DNA of 64,000 bases from Actinoplanes auranticolor (GCF_018332655.1 NZ_BOQL01000044.1:62001-126000); one strand, 5' to 3'. Counted from the stretch's first letter, positions 1 through 13,012 are shown. The notes: generated by a model not told the origin, from the sequence alone. Numbers and translations are program-made.

Positions 1-1099
1 GCGACACGGTGAAGCCGATACCGGCCAGCACGGCCAGTCCCAGCACGTCCACCCAGGCGAAACTGGTGTCCAGCCGGGCCCGGGTGAAGCGCGTCACCAG
101 CCAGGTGGCCCCGGTGATGCCGATCGGCTTGCCCAGCACCAGCCCGACCACGATGCCGAGGGCGACGGGATCGCTGAGGGCACTGCCGAAGCCGCTGAGC
201 CCGCCGACCGCGACCCCGGCTGACATCAGCGCGAAGACCGGGACGGCGACACCCGCGGACAACGGCCGGAACCGGTGCTCGAAGTGCTCGGCCAGCCCGG
301 GCCCGGCCTCCGGACCGCCGGCCGCGCGGCTCCGCAGCACCGGTACGGCGAACCCGAGCAGCACTCCCGCGACGGTGGCGTGCACCCCGGAGGCGTGCAT
401 CAGCGTCCACGTGGCGAAGGCCAGGGGCAGCAGGAGCCACCACGATTGCACCCGCCGCTGCACCAGCACGGTGAACGCGCCCAGCGGCACCAGCATGGCG
501 AGCAACGGCAGCACGGACAGGCTCGCGGTGTAGAAGACAGCAATGATGACGATGGCGAGCAGGTCGTCGACCACCGCCAGGGTGAGCAGGAACGTCCGCA
601 TCGCGTGCGGCAGACAGCGACCGATCACCGCCAGGACCGCAAGCGCGAAGGCGATGTCGGTCGCGGTCGGGATGGCCCAGCCCTTCCCCTGGCCCGAGGA
701 GAGGTTGAACAGGACGTAGATCACAGCGGGCACGACCACCCCGCCGACGGCGGCGGCGATCGGCACCGCCGCGCGCCGGGGGTCGCGCAGGTCCCCGGCG
801 ACGAACTCGCGTTTGAGTTCCAGACCGGCGACGAAGAAGAAGATCGCCAGCAGGCCGTCGGCGGCCCACGTCGCCAGTGACAGGTCCAGATGCAGCGCCG
901 CGGGGCCGACGGTGAAGCCGCGCAGCGCTTCGTAGCTGTCGTTCCACGGCGAGTTCGCCCAGATCAGCGCGACCACGGCCCCGACCAGCAGCAGCATCCC
1001 GCCGATGGTCTCCTTGCGCAGGATGTCGGCGATGCGGCGGGCCTCGGGCCAGGACCCCCGGCTGAAAAGATGCGGGCCGCGGTGAGGTGCCTGCGTCAT
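1..1099 (-). CDS. nhaA: Na+/H+ antiporter NhaA (partial, C-terminus outside window)
   Basis: Membrane antiporter that exchanges internal Na+ for external H+ in pH and sodium homeostasis. The reverse strand encodes about 366 residues from an ATG at 1099 and runs off the window start, so the C-terminal end is missing. The reading has the NhaA hallmarks: an N-terminal amphipathic stretch, the segment [20 protein letters not shown], the motif [12 protein letters not shown] (Asp equivalent to E. coli D133) and [15 protein letters not shown] with the paired aspartates of the ion-binding site (E. coli D163/D164). Alternating hydrophobic segments fit a 12-helix carrier. It is transcribed away from the stress genes that follow. 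Confidence in the family is high. Confidence 0.93.
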   Translation of the reverse strand, partial: MTQAPHRGPHLFSRGSWPEARRIADILRKETIGGMLLLVGAVVALIWANSPWNDSYEALRGFTVGPAALHLDLSLATWAADGLLAIFFFVAGLELKREFVAGDLRDPRRAAVPIAAAVGGVVVPAVIYVLFNLSSGQGKGWAIPTATDIAFALAVLAVIGRCLPHAMRTFLLTLAVVDDLLAIVIIAVFYTASLSVLPLLAMLVPLGAFTVLVQRRVQSWWLLLPLAFATWTLMHASGVHATVAGVLLGFAVPVLRSRAAGGPEAGPGLAEHFEHRFRPLSAGVAVPVFALMSAGVAVGGLSGFGSALSDPVALGIVVGLVLGKPIGITGATWLVTRFTRARLDTSFAWVDVLGLAVLAGIGFTVS

Positions 1100-1249
1100 G
1101 AGCGCTCCTGTTTCCGGGGTCGGGTCGGACGTTGCCGACCAGACTTCCCGGCGCACCCACCGGGCAGTCTAGCCACACGTCATTCTCTCGTCCGGCGAGA
1201 CGGCCGCGCGGTCATCTCGCCCGGGGGCCCGGCGTGGCGCGGGCCGGCC

Positions 1250-1286
1250 GGGCCGAAAGTCCCGGGCCGGCCGGGACCTCACGCCC
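1250..1286. promoter_or_regulatory. Two DosR/DevR-like palindromes
   Basis: Two 14-nt elements of the form 5+4+5 lie at 1250-1263 (GGGCC GAAA GTCCC) and 1273-1286 (GGGAC CTCA CGCCC). The mycobacterial DosR core has the same geometry, GGGAC-N4-GTCCC. They sit 56-92 bases before the universal stress protein start, and that gene overlaps a DevS-like kinase gene. The match is imperfect and this stretch is very GC-rich, so the call is tentative. Confidence 0.4.
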
Positions 1287-1341
1287 TGCCGGCCCGGTGC
1301 CCACCGCGCGCACGATCAGGGCGGGTGAAGGGAGACCCGCC

Positions 1342-3859
<2,518 letters not shown>

Positions 3860-3875
3860 CCGCGCGGGGCCAGCC

Positions 3876-4060
3876 CGGCCCGCCGCCGGGCACAGACCGT
3901 GCCGGTCACATCCGGCCCGCCGCCCGGCGACAACCGCGCGGACCACACCGCGGCCCGCCGCCGGGCACAAAGCGCACGGACGCACCCGGCCCGGCGCCCA
4001 GCACAGACCCTGCCGGCCACACCCGGACTGCGCCGGGCGGTGACCGCGGACGTAGCCGGC
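3876..4060. repeat. Imperfect ~37-bp tandem repeats in the 308-bp gap
   Basis: The non-coding interval 3860-4167 contains four clear units and one degraded unit. Unit starts are at 3876, 3913, 3951, 3987 and about 4024, so the period is 36-38 bases. Each unit begins with CGGCCCGCCGCCGGG or a variant, continues through CACA and ends in CGG(T/A)CACA-like bases. There are no unique spacers of CRISPR type. The array lies between the convergent ends of the kinase gene and the ligase gene. Function unknown; it may be a transcription stop region or simple slippage. Confidence 0.6.
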
Positions 4061-4167
4061 GCGAGAGCACTGACGGCTGCGCGCCGGCGGTGGCCACCGC
4101 GGTGTGCAGGCCCAGGGCCACCGCGCCCGGCGCAGAAAACCCACGGCCGGCGCCCCGGGCGGCGCGG

Positions 4168-6312
4168 TCAGTCGAGGTAGGTCTGGAGGACCGGCTCCTC
4201 ACCCCCGTTGTGAGCGGCCAGCAGCTCCGCGAAGCGTTCCGCCGGCATGATCGGAACCCCCAGCTCCTCCGCCTTGGCCGCCTTCGAGCCGGCGCCCGCC
4301 CCCACCACGACCAGGTCGGTCCGGGCCGAGACCGAGCCGGAGGACTTTCCGCCCAGGTGTTCCACCGCTTCGTTGCCCTCGTTGCGGCTCAGGCCGGGGA
4401 CCGAGCCGGTGACCACCACGGTCATCGGCTTGCCGTCCGGCTTGCGCAGCGGCAGCGGGACCGGGAGGGCGGCGTCGGCCTGGGCCGCCTCGCGGCCCGG
4501 GACGCCCGGCTCGGTCATCGTCACGCCGCGGGCCGTGAGTTTGTCGATGACCGGGCCCAGCTCGACCAGCTCCGCCGCGATCGTGGCCGCGCGTTCCGGG
4601 CCGACCGCCTCCACCTCCTGCAACTGCTCGACCGTGGCCGCGCGCAGGGCCTCCATGGTGCCGAAGTGGCGCGCCAGGCGACGGGACATCGAGCGGCCCG
4701 TCATGCGGACACCGAGGCCGGTCAGCACGCGGGACAGCGGCTGGGCCTTGGACGCCTGGATCGCCGCCACCAGCTTGGTCGCCGACGTGCGGCCGAGGCG
4801 GTCCAGTTCCGACAGGGCCTCCGGGGTCAGGTCGTACAGGTCGGCGGGGTCGGTCACCAGGCCCGCCGCCACCACGCCCGCGATGACCTTGTCGCCCAGT
4901 CCTTCGATGTCCATCGAGTCGCGGGCGGCGAAGTACGACAGGGACTCCCCCGCGCCGCAGGCCCGGCCCTGGGTGCAGCGCCAGCGCTTCTGGGTGCGGT
5001 CGATCTCGCCGCCGCAGCGGGGGCAGACCTCCGGCGGGGTGAACGGCTGCGCGTCCGCCGGGCGTTCGTCGAGCTTGGCCCCGGTGATCTCGGGGATCAC
5101 CTCGCCCGCCCGGCGCACGAACACGGTGTCGCCGACGCGGACGTCCCGGCGGACCAGGTCACCGAAGTTGTGCAGGGTCGCCGAGGTGACCACGACACCG
5201 CCGACCTGGACCGGCTCCAGGACGGCGACCGGGGTGATCACGCCGGTCCGGCCGACCTGCACCTCGATCGCGGCCAGCTTGCTGGTGCGGGTGTCGGCCG
5301 GGAACTTGTGCGCGATCGCCCAGCGGGGGGCGCGGCTCGACGAGCCGGCCAGGTCGCGGTCGCCGGGGTCGTCGGCCTTGACCACGGCGCCGTCGATGTC
5401 GAAGCCGAGCGTGCCGCGGGCCGCGCCCATCGCGGCGATGGCCTCGGACAGCTCGTCGATGGTGGCGCAGCGGGGCATGCCGGCGGGCGAACCCGCCGTG
5501 GTGGCCACGCCGAGGTCGGCGATGGCGGCCATCGCGGCGCTGTGCGTCAGGCCCTCGCCGCCGGGCAGGTCGTGCACCGCGTACGCCAGGAACGACAGCG
5601 GCGCGTCGTAGGCCCGGTCCTGGGCGCGCAGGGTGCCGGCGGCCGCACTGCGCGGATTTGCGAACGCCTGCCCGCCGTGGGCGGTCCGCAGCTCGTTGGC
5701 CCGGGCGAAGTCGGCGTCGGTCATGAACACCTCGCCGCGGACCTCGACCGTCACCGGCCGGCGCAGCTCGGCGGGCAGTCCGGCCACGAGCCGGGCCTGG
5801 GTGGTGACGTCCTCGCCGGCCCGGCCGTCGCCGCGGGTGGCGACCTGGCGCAGCCGGCCGTCGACGTAGCGGGCGGCGATGGCCATGCCGTCGATCTTGG
5901 GCTCGACCGTGTAGCCGAGGGCGGGCCGGCCCAGGATCCTTTCCAGCCGGGCCGCCCAGGCGCGCAGCTCGTCGGCGTCGAACACGTTATCGAGGCTGAG
6001 CATCGGGGTGCTGTGCTCGACGTCACCGGCCGCCACGCCCGCGCCCACCGTCACGGTCGGCGAGTCGCTCTCGGCCCAGTCCGGCCGGGCCTGCTCGGTC
6101 GCCGCGGTGCGGGCCAGCAGCGCGTCGTAGGTGGCGTCGTCGATGACGAGGTCGCCGCCGGCGTAGTAGGCGGTGGCTGCCGCGCGCATCCGCTCGATCG
6201 CGGCCCGGTATTCCTCCCGGGTGCCGAACGCGGCGGCCCAGGCCGCGTCGACCACCGGGGCCACCTCGTGGTCGGCTGTGGTCAGGCCGGCGGACGGTCC
6301 CGTGCTCGACAT
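4168..6312 (-). CDS. ligA: NAD+-dependent DNA ligase, divergent LigA
   Basis: Seals nicks in duplex DNA using NAD+. The protein has 714 residues: an Ia-like NMN-binding region (YYAGGDLVIDDATYDAL near 49-66), an adenylation domain with the catalytic lysine in EPKIDG (Lys139), an OB fold, a four-cysteine zinc finger (CPRC...C...C), a helix-hairpin-helix region and a C-terminal BRCT domain (TVVVTGSVPGLSRNE). The ATG at 6312 has AGGAAG about ten bases upstream; a longer in-frame start exists but lacks such a site. The Ia region and several blocks differ from standard housekeeping LigA and resemble the second, accessory LigA seen in many actinomycetes. Whether it is the essential ligase here cannot be decided from the window. 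Confidence 0.88.
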   Translation of the reverse strand: MSSTGPSAGLTTADHEVAPVVDAAWAAAFGTREEYRAAIERMRAAATAYYAGGDLVIDDATYDALLARTAATEQARPDWAESDSPTVTVGAGVAAGDVEHSTPMLSLDNVFDADELRAWAARLERILGRPALGYTVEPKIDGMAIAARYVDGRLRQVATRGDGRAGEDVTTQARLVAGLPAELRRPVTVEVRGEVFMTDADFARANELRTAHGGQAFANPRSAAAGTLRAQDRAYDAPLSFLAYAVHDLPGGEGLTHSAAMAAIADLGVATTAGSPAGMPRCATIDELSEAIAAMGAARGTLGFDIDGAVVKADDPGDRDLAGSSSRAPRWAIAHKFPADTRTSKLAAIEVQVGRTGVITPVAVLEPVQVGGVVVTSATLHNFGDLVRRDVRVGDTVFVRRAGEVIPEITGAKLDERPADAQPFTPPEVCPRCGGEIDRTQKRWRCTQGRACGAGESLSYFAARDSMDIEGLGDKVIAGVVAAGLVTDPADLYDLTPEALSELDRLGRTSATKLVAAIQASKAQPLSRVLTGLGVRMTGRSMSRRLARHFGTMEALRAATVEQLQEVEAVGPERAATIAAELVELGPVIDKLTARGVTMTEPGVPGREAAQADAALPVPLPLRKPDGKPMTVVVTGSVPGLSRNEGNEAVEHLGGKSSGSVSARTDLVVVGAGAGSKAAKAEELGVPIMPAERFAELLAAHNGGEEPVLQTYLD

Positions 6313-6515
6313 GCGGTGCTCGCTTCCTGTGTGCGGGAGACGGTGTCTTGATACCGCACCGGTGCGACAGAAACGCCGAAGCTCACTGCGTGTCATCACC
6401 CCGTACACGGAAAGCAGTTGGCTGGGGTCGATGTGAGCCGCATTTTGCAGTTGATGTGAGAATTCCGTCCGAACGTCCATGGCATTCCGATCTTTGCTTG
6501 CGGAGCATGGACCGC

Positions 6516-8273
6516 GTGCCCGGACGCCATCGAAGAACCTTCAGTCTCACCGGCATCGTCGTCAGCGCGGCCACGGCCTCGCTCGTCGTCATCGGTGCCG
6601 GATCCTGGCTGGGTTACCAGCGCCTCTCCGCCGGAGACTGTGCCGGGGAGGTGAAGCTCGCGGTCGCCGCCGCCGCCGAGATCGCCGGCGCGATCCAGAC
6701 CACCGCGGACAAGTGGATGCAGGGCGAGAAGGCCCAGGTCGGCGGCGTCTGCATCAAGGTCGCCGTCGCCGCCACCGATCCCGCGACCGCGGCCGCCACC
6801 ATCGCGGCCAAGCACGGCGTCGCGCTTCCCGGCCTGAAGCCGGCGGCGGGCAGGCCCGTCGTGCCGGACGTGTGGGTCCCGGACTCCTCGAGCTGGCTGC
6901 TGCGGGTCGGCGGCGAGGCCCCCGGCTTCGTGCCGACCGACAACATCCCGGTGGCCGAGAGCCCCGTGGTGCTGGCCATGCCGGCCCCGATGGCCCAGAA
7001 GCTCGGCTGGCCGGAGCGCAAGCTCAAGTGGCAGGAGCTGCTCGGCCAGCTGACCACCGGCAAGACCCTGCTGCCGGGCATCGTCGACCCGACCCGCGAC
7101 GCGGCCGGGCTGACCGGGCTGCTCGCCCTGGGCGCGGCCGCCGGCAACGACATCTCGGGTGCGCAACGCCGGGTGGCCGCGCTGCGCAAGCTGGCCGCGA
7201 ACACCTCGAGCATCCGCCAGGACCTGCTGGAGAAGTTCCCGCGTACGGCCGCCGAGGTCACCACCGGGCTGAGCGCCGCACCGCTGTCCGAGGAGGACGT
7301 GGTGTCGTTCAACGCGGGCAAGCCGCCCATCCAGCTGGCCGCGCTCTACCTCGATCCGGCGCCGACCGCGCTGAACTACCCGTTCGCGGTCATGCCGGAG
7401 GTCGACCCGCAGAAGGCGTCCGCCGCCGCGGCACTGCACGAGGAGCTGCGCGGCACGACCTTCCGGGACGCGCTGGCGGCAGCCGGCCTGCGGGGTCCCG
7501 ACGGCAAGGCGGGCGCGGGCTTCGTCGCTCCCACCGGCGCACCCCCGGTGGCCACTCCGGTCATCGCCCCCGGCGCCGGCAGCAGCCAGGGTGCCGCCGC
7601 CTCGGCCCAGGCCTCCACGGCCATCAGCCAGGTGCTGGGCAGCTGGGCCGCGATCACGCAGCCGGGCCGGGTGCTGGCCGTCTTCGACATCTCGGGTTCG
7701 ATGCTGACCGAGGTGCCCACGGCGGGCGGCCTGACCCGCGCCGAGGTCACCAAGCGGGCCGCGGCGCAGGGCCTGCAGCTGTTCGACGACCGGTGGGCCG
7801 TCGGTACGTGGTTCTTCTCCACGGAACTGGTGGGCAAGCAGGCGTGGCAGCCCAAGGTGCCGATCAGCCCGCTGTCCACCGCCCGCAACAAGCTCAACGA
7901 CGCCCTCAACGACCTGAAGCCGAAGAAGACCGGCGACACCGGGCTGTACGACACCGCGCTGGCGGCGTACAAGAACGTGCAGAAGGGGTGGCAGCAGGGC
8001 CGGGTCAACTCGGTCATCCTGTTCACCGACGGGGTGAACGAGAATCCCGACGGCCTGACCCGCGACAAGCTGGTCGCCGACCTGAAGAGGGCGCGGGACC
8101 CGAACAAGCCCGTGCGCATGGTGATCATCGGTATCGGGCCCGAGGTCGACCGGGCCGAGCTCAAGGCGATCTCGGACGCCAGCGGCCCGTCCAGCGGCGT
8201 CTTCATCGCGGAGGACCCGGCGAAGATCAACGAGATCTTCCTGCAGGCGATCGCGACCCGCACCGGCGCTTAG
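6516..8273 (+). CDS. Solute-binding/VWA-domain surface protein (paralogue 1)
   Basis: Predicted extracytoplasmic protein of 585 residues. After a basic start and one membrane segment (about 15-32, a signal anchor), residues 45-350 resemble a bacterial solute-binding fold and about 385-580 form a von Willebrand A domain. The MIDAS motif DISGS is at Asp391, with TDG further on (LFTDGVNEN), so a bound divalent cation is expected. The GTG at 6516 was chosen over an ATG nine bases earlier. It then begins MPGRHRRTF, matching MTGRHRRRL of the paralogue at 37705-39462, and both are exactly 585 residues; GGAG also lies ten bases upstream. Ligand and role are unknown. Confidence 0.82.
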   Translation: MPGRHRRTFSLTGIVVSAATASLVVIGAGSWLGYQRLSAGDCAGEVKLAVAAAAEIAGAIQTTADKWMQGEKAQVGGVCIKVAVAATDPATAAATIAAKHGVALPGLKPAAGRPVVPDVWVPDSSSWLLRVGGEAPGFVPTDNIPVAESPVVLAMPAPMAQKLGWPERKLKWQELLGQLTTGKTLLPGIVDPTRDAAGLTGLLALGAAAGNDISGAQRRVAALRKLAANTSSIRQDLLEKFPRTAAEVTTGLSAAPLSEEDVVSFNAGKPPIQLAALYLDPAPTALNYPFAVMPEVDPQKASAAAALHEELRGTTFRDALAAAGLRGPDGKAGAGFVAPTGAPPVATPVIAPGAGSSQGAAASAQASTAISQVLGSWAAITQPGRVLAVFDISGSMLTEVPTAGGLTRAEVTKRAAAQGLQLFDDRWAVGTWFFSTELVGKQAWQPKVPISPLSTARNKLNDALNDLKPKKTGDTGLYDTALAAYKNVQKGWQQGRVNSVILFTDGVNENPDGLTRDKLVADLKRARDPNKPVRMVIIGIGPEVDRAELKAISDASGPSSGVFIAEDPAKINEIFLQAIATRTGA

Positions 8274-8300
8274 GCCGGCTGCACGAACAGCAGAGGTGCA

Positions 8301-8335
8301 CCTGCTGCCCCGGCTCACCCTTCCGGGGCAGCAGG
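8301..8335. terminator. Bidirectional terminator hairpin
   Basis: A perfect 13-bp stem (CCTGCTGCCCCGG, 8301-8313, pairing with 8323-8335) with a 9-nt loop, followed by GGTCTTT. It lies between the convergent ends of the VWA protein gene and the esterase gene and probably serves both. Confidence 0.85.
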
Positions 8336-8344
8336 CGGTCTTTG

Positions 8345-9667
8345 TCAGGCGACCGTGCAGGCGACGCCGTTGAGCGTGAAGGCCGCCGGCCGGCTGCTGT
8401 CGCCGGTGTGGGTGGCCTGCAGCCCGATGCCGGTCGAGGCGCCGGTCGCCAGGGTGCCGTTGTAGGAGACGTTGCGGGCGGTGATCGCTCCGCTGGAGCC
8501 CGTCCAGGTGGCGTTCCAGCCGGAGGTGACGCTCTGGCCCGCCGGCAGGGTGAAACCGAGCGTCCAGCCGGTTACGGCCGGTCCGGAGTTGGTGATCGTG
8601 ATGGAGGCGGTCAGTCCGCTGTTCCAGGCGTTGACCACGTAACCCACCCGGCAGCCACTACCCGGCTCGGGAGGCGTGCTGGTCGGCGGCGTACTGGTCG
8701 GGGGGACGCTCGTCGGCGGGCTGCTGGAGGGCGGGACCGTGGTGCTGTCCAGCCCGAGGAACGTCACGGCCCGCTCCGCCATCCCGGCCTGCGGCAGGTT
8801 GTGCCCGGTGTTGGCCACGCTGATCGCCTCGACCGGCGGCTGCGCGGAGGCCGAGCCGTACCGGGTACGGGTCCAGTTGGCCTGCGGCGAGTCCGTCAGC
8901 ACCGGGGTCTGCGAGACGCCGTGCACGTTGGTCCACTGCTTGATCTGTTCGGCGAAGTTCGGGTAGCGCAACGTGTCGTCGTTGACCCCGTGCCAGATCT
9001 GCATCCGTGGCCGCGGCCCGGTGTATCCGGGGTACGCGCCACGCACCAGGTCCCCCCACGCCTGCGGGGTCCGGGTGACCTGGCCGTTGGCACAGGCGCT
9101 GTTCCAGCTCGAGCCGTCGGTGGTGGCGAAGCAGCCGAACGGCACACCCGCGAACGCCGCACCGGCGCGGAACACGTCCGGGTAGGTGCCGAGCAGCACG
9201 TTGGTCATCATGGCGCCGGAGGAGGCACCGGTGACGACCGTACGGGCCGGGTCGGTGCTGTACCGCTGCTGGACGTAGCGGACCATCGAGACGATGCCGG
9301 CCGGGTCGCTGTTGCCGTCGTGACGCAGCGCGCCCGGTGACGAGACGTCGAAGCAGTTACCGGAGCGGGTCGCCGACGGGTAGATCACGATGTAGCCGTG
9401 CCGGTCGGCCAGTGCGGCGAACGAGGTGCCGGAGTGGAACGCCGGTCCGGAGCCGGTGCAGTAGTGCACGGCCACGAGCAGCGCCGGGTTCGGCGGGAGC
9501 CGGTCCGGGACGTACAGGTGCATGCGCAGGTTGGTCGGGTTGGCGCCGAAGCCGGTGACCTCCTGCAGGGTCGCGGCGGCCGCGGGTGCGGCCGGCAGCA
9601 GGACGGACGCGCCGGCGGCGCTCACCGCGGCGGTGAGGGCCAGCAGGGCCCGGGTCAGTCGTCTCAT
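8345..9667 (-). CDS. Secreted CE1-type esterase (PHB-depolymerase family) with CBM2
   Basis: Secreted alpha/beta-hydrolase of 440 residues, probably an acetylxylan or feruloyl esterase. A Sec signal peptide ends near AAPAAAA (about 32). The catalytic domain has the nucleophile elbow GASSG, an Asp in HGVNDDT and a His in ANTGHNLP. A linker rich in PPTS repeats leads to a C-terminal family 2 carbohydrate-binding module (CxVGYVVNAWNSG...GWNATW...NVSYNG) that anchors it to cellulose or xylan. GGAG precedes the ATG. A terminator separates it from the xylanase gene upstream, so it has its own transcript. Substrate is inferred from the xylan context and the CBM2. Confidence 0.85.
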   Translation of the reverse strand: MRRLTRALLALTAAVSAAGASVLLPAAPAAAATLQEVTGFGANPTNLRMHLYVPDRLPPNPALLVAVHYCTGSGPAFHSGTSFAALADRHGYIVIYPSATRSGNCFDVSSPGALRHDGNSDPAGIVSMVRYVQQRYSTDPARTVVTGASSGAMMTNVLLGTYPDVFRAGAAFAGVPFGCFATTDGSSWNSACANGQVTRTPQAWGDLVRGAYPGYTGPRPRMQIWHGVNDDTLRYPNFAEQIKQWTNVHGVSQTPVLTDSPQANWTRTRYGSASAQPPVEAISVANTGHNLPQAGMAERAVTFLGLDSTTVPPSSSPPTSVPPTSTPPTSTPPEPGSGCRVGYVVNAWNSGLTASITITNSGPAVTGWTLGFTLPAGQSVTSGWNATWTGSSGAITARNVSYNGTLATGASTGIGLQATHTGDSSRPAAFTLNGVACTVA

Positions 9668-9688
9668 GGATGCTCGCTCCGGGGATGG

Positions 9689-9729
9689 GTCCGGCGCGGC
9701 GCGGAAGGGTGGTCCACGCCGCGCCGGAC
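9689..9729 (-). terminator. Terminator after GH10-CBM2 xylanase
   Basis: A perfect 13-bp stem (GTCCGGCGCGGCG at 9689-9701 with 9717-9729) and a 15-nt loop, just after the xylanase stop on the reverse strand and ahead of the esterase start. Confidence 0.75.
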
Positions 9730-9740
9730 GTCGCGATCGA

Positions 9741-11240
<1,500 letters not shown>

Positions 11241-11765
11241 TCAGGTCGCGCGGCGCCGCGGCAGCGAACGGGCGATGCCGGCAGCGGTGGCCGCGCCGTG
11301 GTACTTGCGGACCAGATGCAGGCACAGCTCCACGCCGGGGGCCCCGGCGGCGGCTGTGAAGATCGGGTCGTCGTCGACGTACCGCACGCCCGGCGCCAGC
11401 CGGACCCGCGGATATCGCCGCCGCAGTTCCTCGGCGTGGGCCGGGCAGGTGGACACCGCCCGGCCGTCGAGCAGCCCGGCAGCCGCCACGGTGAAGACCG
11501 CCTCGCCGATCGCCAGGATCCGGCAGTTGCGCCGCACCGCCTCGCGCAGGGCGGCGGCCTCCGCGGCGGTGATCGTGTCCGGCCCCCGCCGCACCGGCGG
11601 CGCGATGGCCAGGATGTCCGCCCCGGCCAGCAGGTCGAAGGTGCCGGCCGCGGCGAAGGCCAGGTCGAAGACCGGACCGGCGAAGACCTCCCGGTACGTG
11701 GACAGCCGGGCCGGCAACGCCTCCGGTGGCGGCAGCAGCACCGCCACGTTGGTCATGTTGCTCAT
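11241..11765 (-). CDS. DJ-1/PfpI-like protein lacking the nucleophile cysteine
   Basis: Cytoplasmic protein of 174 residues that resembles the N-terminal DJ-1/PfpI (GATase1-like) half of GlxA/FtrA-type AraC regulators but has no DNA-binding half. The nucleophile-elbow region reads LAIGEAVFTVAAAGLLDGR; relatives carry CSGAF or CTGAF here, so the cysteine position is Gly. It ends in VELCLHLVRKYHG plus a short arginine-rich tail. The ATG at 11765 overlaps the stop of the SGNH gene by four bases (ATGA), making it the last gene of the xylan operon. It may bind a sugar or other ligand, or be a regulator that lost its HTH domain. Function unknown. Confidence 0.7.
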   Translation of the reverse strand: MSNMTNVAVLLPPPEALPARLSTYREVFAGPVFDLAFAAAGTFDLLAGADILAIAPPVRRGPDTITAAEAAALREAVRRNCRILAIGEAVFTVAAAGLLDGRAVSTCPAHAEELRRRYPRVRLAPGVRYVDDDPIFTAAAGAPGVELCLHLVRKYHGAATAAGIARSLPRRRAT

Positions 11766-13012
11766 CGCAGCCACCGCAGCGGGACGGCCTCGGCCAGCGC
11801 CCGGTAGCCGACCGGATTGAAGTGCAGGTGGTCACCGGTGTCGTAGGCGGGCAGGAGCCGGCGCGGGGCGGCCGGGTCCCGGGCCACCGCGTCGAAGTCG
11901 AGCAGAGCGTCGAAGCGCCCGCTGCGCCGGATCCACTCGTTGACCCGGGTACGGGTCTGCTCGCGCAACCCGCCCGGGTCGTCGTAGCCCTCGTTGCCGC
12001 CGAACGGCGTGATGGTGGCCCCGTACACCCGGATGTCGCGGGCGTGGGCCCGGGTGACGATCTGGTCGTACGCGGCCAGCAGGTCGTCGCCCACCAGTTG
12101 TTGCGCCTCGGGCATGGCTCCCGCCGTACCGATGTCGTTGACGCCCTCGAAGACGATCAGCGAGGCGACCCCGCCCAGCGCGAGCACGTCGCGGTCCAGG
12201 CGGGCGAGGGCGCTCGGCCCGAGGCCGTCCTGCAGCACCCGGTTGCCCCCGGCGGCCTGGTTGAGCACCGCGTGGGAGCCGCGCAGCCGGGCCGAGAGCT
12301 GGTCCGGCCACCGGTCGTTGCCGTCGGTGGTGGAACCCCGCCCGTCGGTCAGCGAGTCGCCGAGCACGACGGTGGCCGTGCTGTCCCCGGGTGCGAGCAC
12401 CTCGACCCCGCTGAGGAAGTACCAGTGCACCACGGGTGTGGCGCCGGGCAGGTCCACGGCGTCATGGTGGTCGCCGCGCAGCAGGTGCGAGGTGGTGCGG
12501 GAGCCGGGGTGCGAGGTCACCGCGGTGCTCGCCTGGCCGGTGGCCAGGTAGAGCGTGACGGTGAGCTCGCTGCGGGCGGGCACGTCGAGATCGATGGGAT
12601 CGGAGACGACCTGGGCGCCCACCGGGACGGACGTGTGCGTCCGCCCGGAGAAGGTGACCGGTCGCAGGGTGCCCGGCTCGATCGCGGCCGAGCCCGCCCG
12701 GCCCCCGGCGGGCCGGGCGATCGAGACGGCCGTGATCGGCAGGACCGCGCCGCCGAAGGCGTTGGAGAACCGCAGCCGTACGGAGCTCCCGGCGATCGAC
12801 GTGTGCACGGTCTGGCGCAGGGTGGTGTCCACGAGCACCGAGTCGGTGCCGGTGAACGGGGCCGGTGGCAAATTGTGCGGCTCGGTGAGCTGCGGCATCG
12901 ACACCCAGGTGTGCAGCCAGTCCCGCCGCGGCCGGGGCCGGCGACCCTGGACGGCCGTGGCCACGGAGACCGCCGCGGCCCCACCGAGGCCCAGCAGTGA
13001 CCGGCGGTTCAT
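11762..13012 (-). CDS. Secreted SGNH/GDSL hydrolase (copy 1)
   Basis: Predicted secreted esterase of 416 residues. A twin-arginine type signal (MNRRSLLGLGGAAAVS) is followed by an N-terminal beta-rich domain (about 30-185) and an SGNH hydrolase domain. That domain has block I VVLGDSLTDG, block III EGVNDIG and block V DTGDHLHFNPVG, which supplies the Asp/His of the triad. It shares this architecture with the gene at 16010-17284. Its start overlaps the GH115 stop by four bases and its own stop overlaps the DJ-1-like start, so it is translated within the operon. Position beside the alpha-glucuronidase suggests removal of acetyl or other ester groups from glucuronoxylan; substrate not shown. Confidence 0.85.
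   Translation of the reverse strand: MNRRSLLGLGGAAAVSVATAVQGRRPRPRRDWLHTWVSMPQLTEPHNLPPAPFTGTDSVLVDTTLRQTVHTSIAGSSVRLRFSNAFGGAVLPITAVSIARPAGGRAGSAAIEPGTLRPVTFSGRTHTSVPVGAQVVSDPIDLDVPARSELTVTLYLATGQASTAVTSHPGSRTTSHLLRGDHHDAVDLPGATPVVHWYFLSGVEVLAPGDSTATVVLGDSLTDGRGSTTDGNDRWPDQLSARLRGSHAVLNQAAGGNRVLQDGLGPSALARLDRDVLALGGVASLIVFEGVNDIGTAGAMPEAQQLVGDDLLAAYDQIVTRAHARDIRVYGATITPFGGNEGYDDPGGLREQTRTRVNEWIRRSGRFDALLDFDAVARDPAAPRRLLPAYDTGDHLHFNPVGYRALAEAVPLRWLR

Noticed and set aside
3876-4060. CRISPR array
   Set aside because: Units are contiguous and imperfect, with no unique spacers and no cas genes.
4090-6351. Long + strand open frames opposite the ligase gene
   Set aside because: Antisense to a well-supported LigA; composition is of shadow type.
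6479-9340. A 953-codon open frame on the + strand over the VWA gene and esterase
   Set aside because: Shadow frame rich in Arg, Gly and Pro; the VWA and esterase frames carry clear domains.
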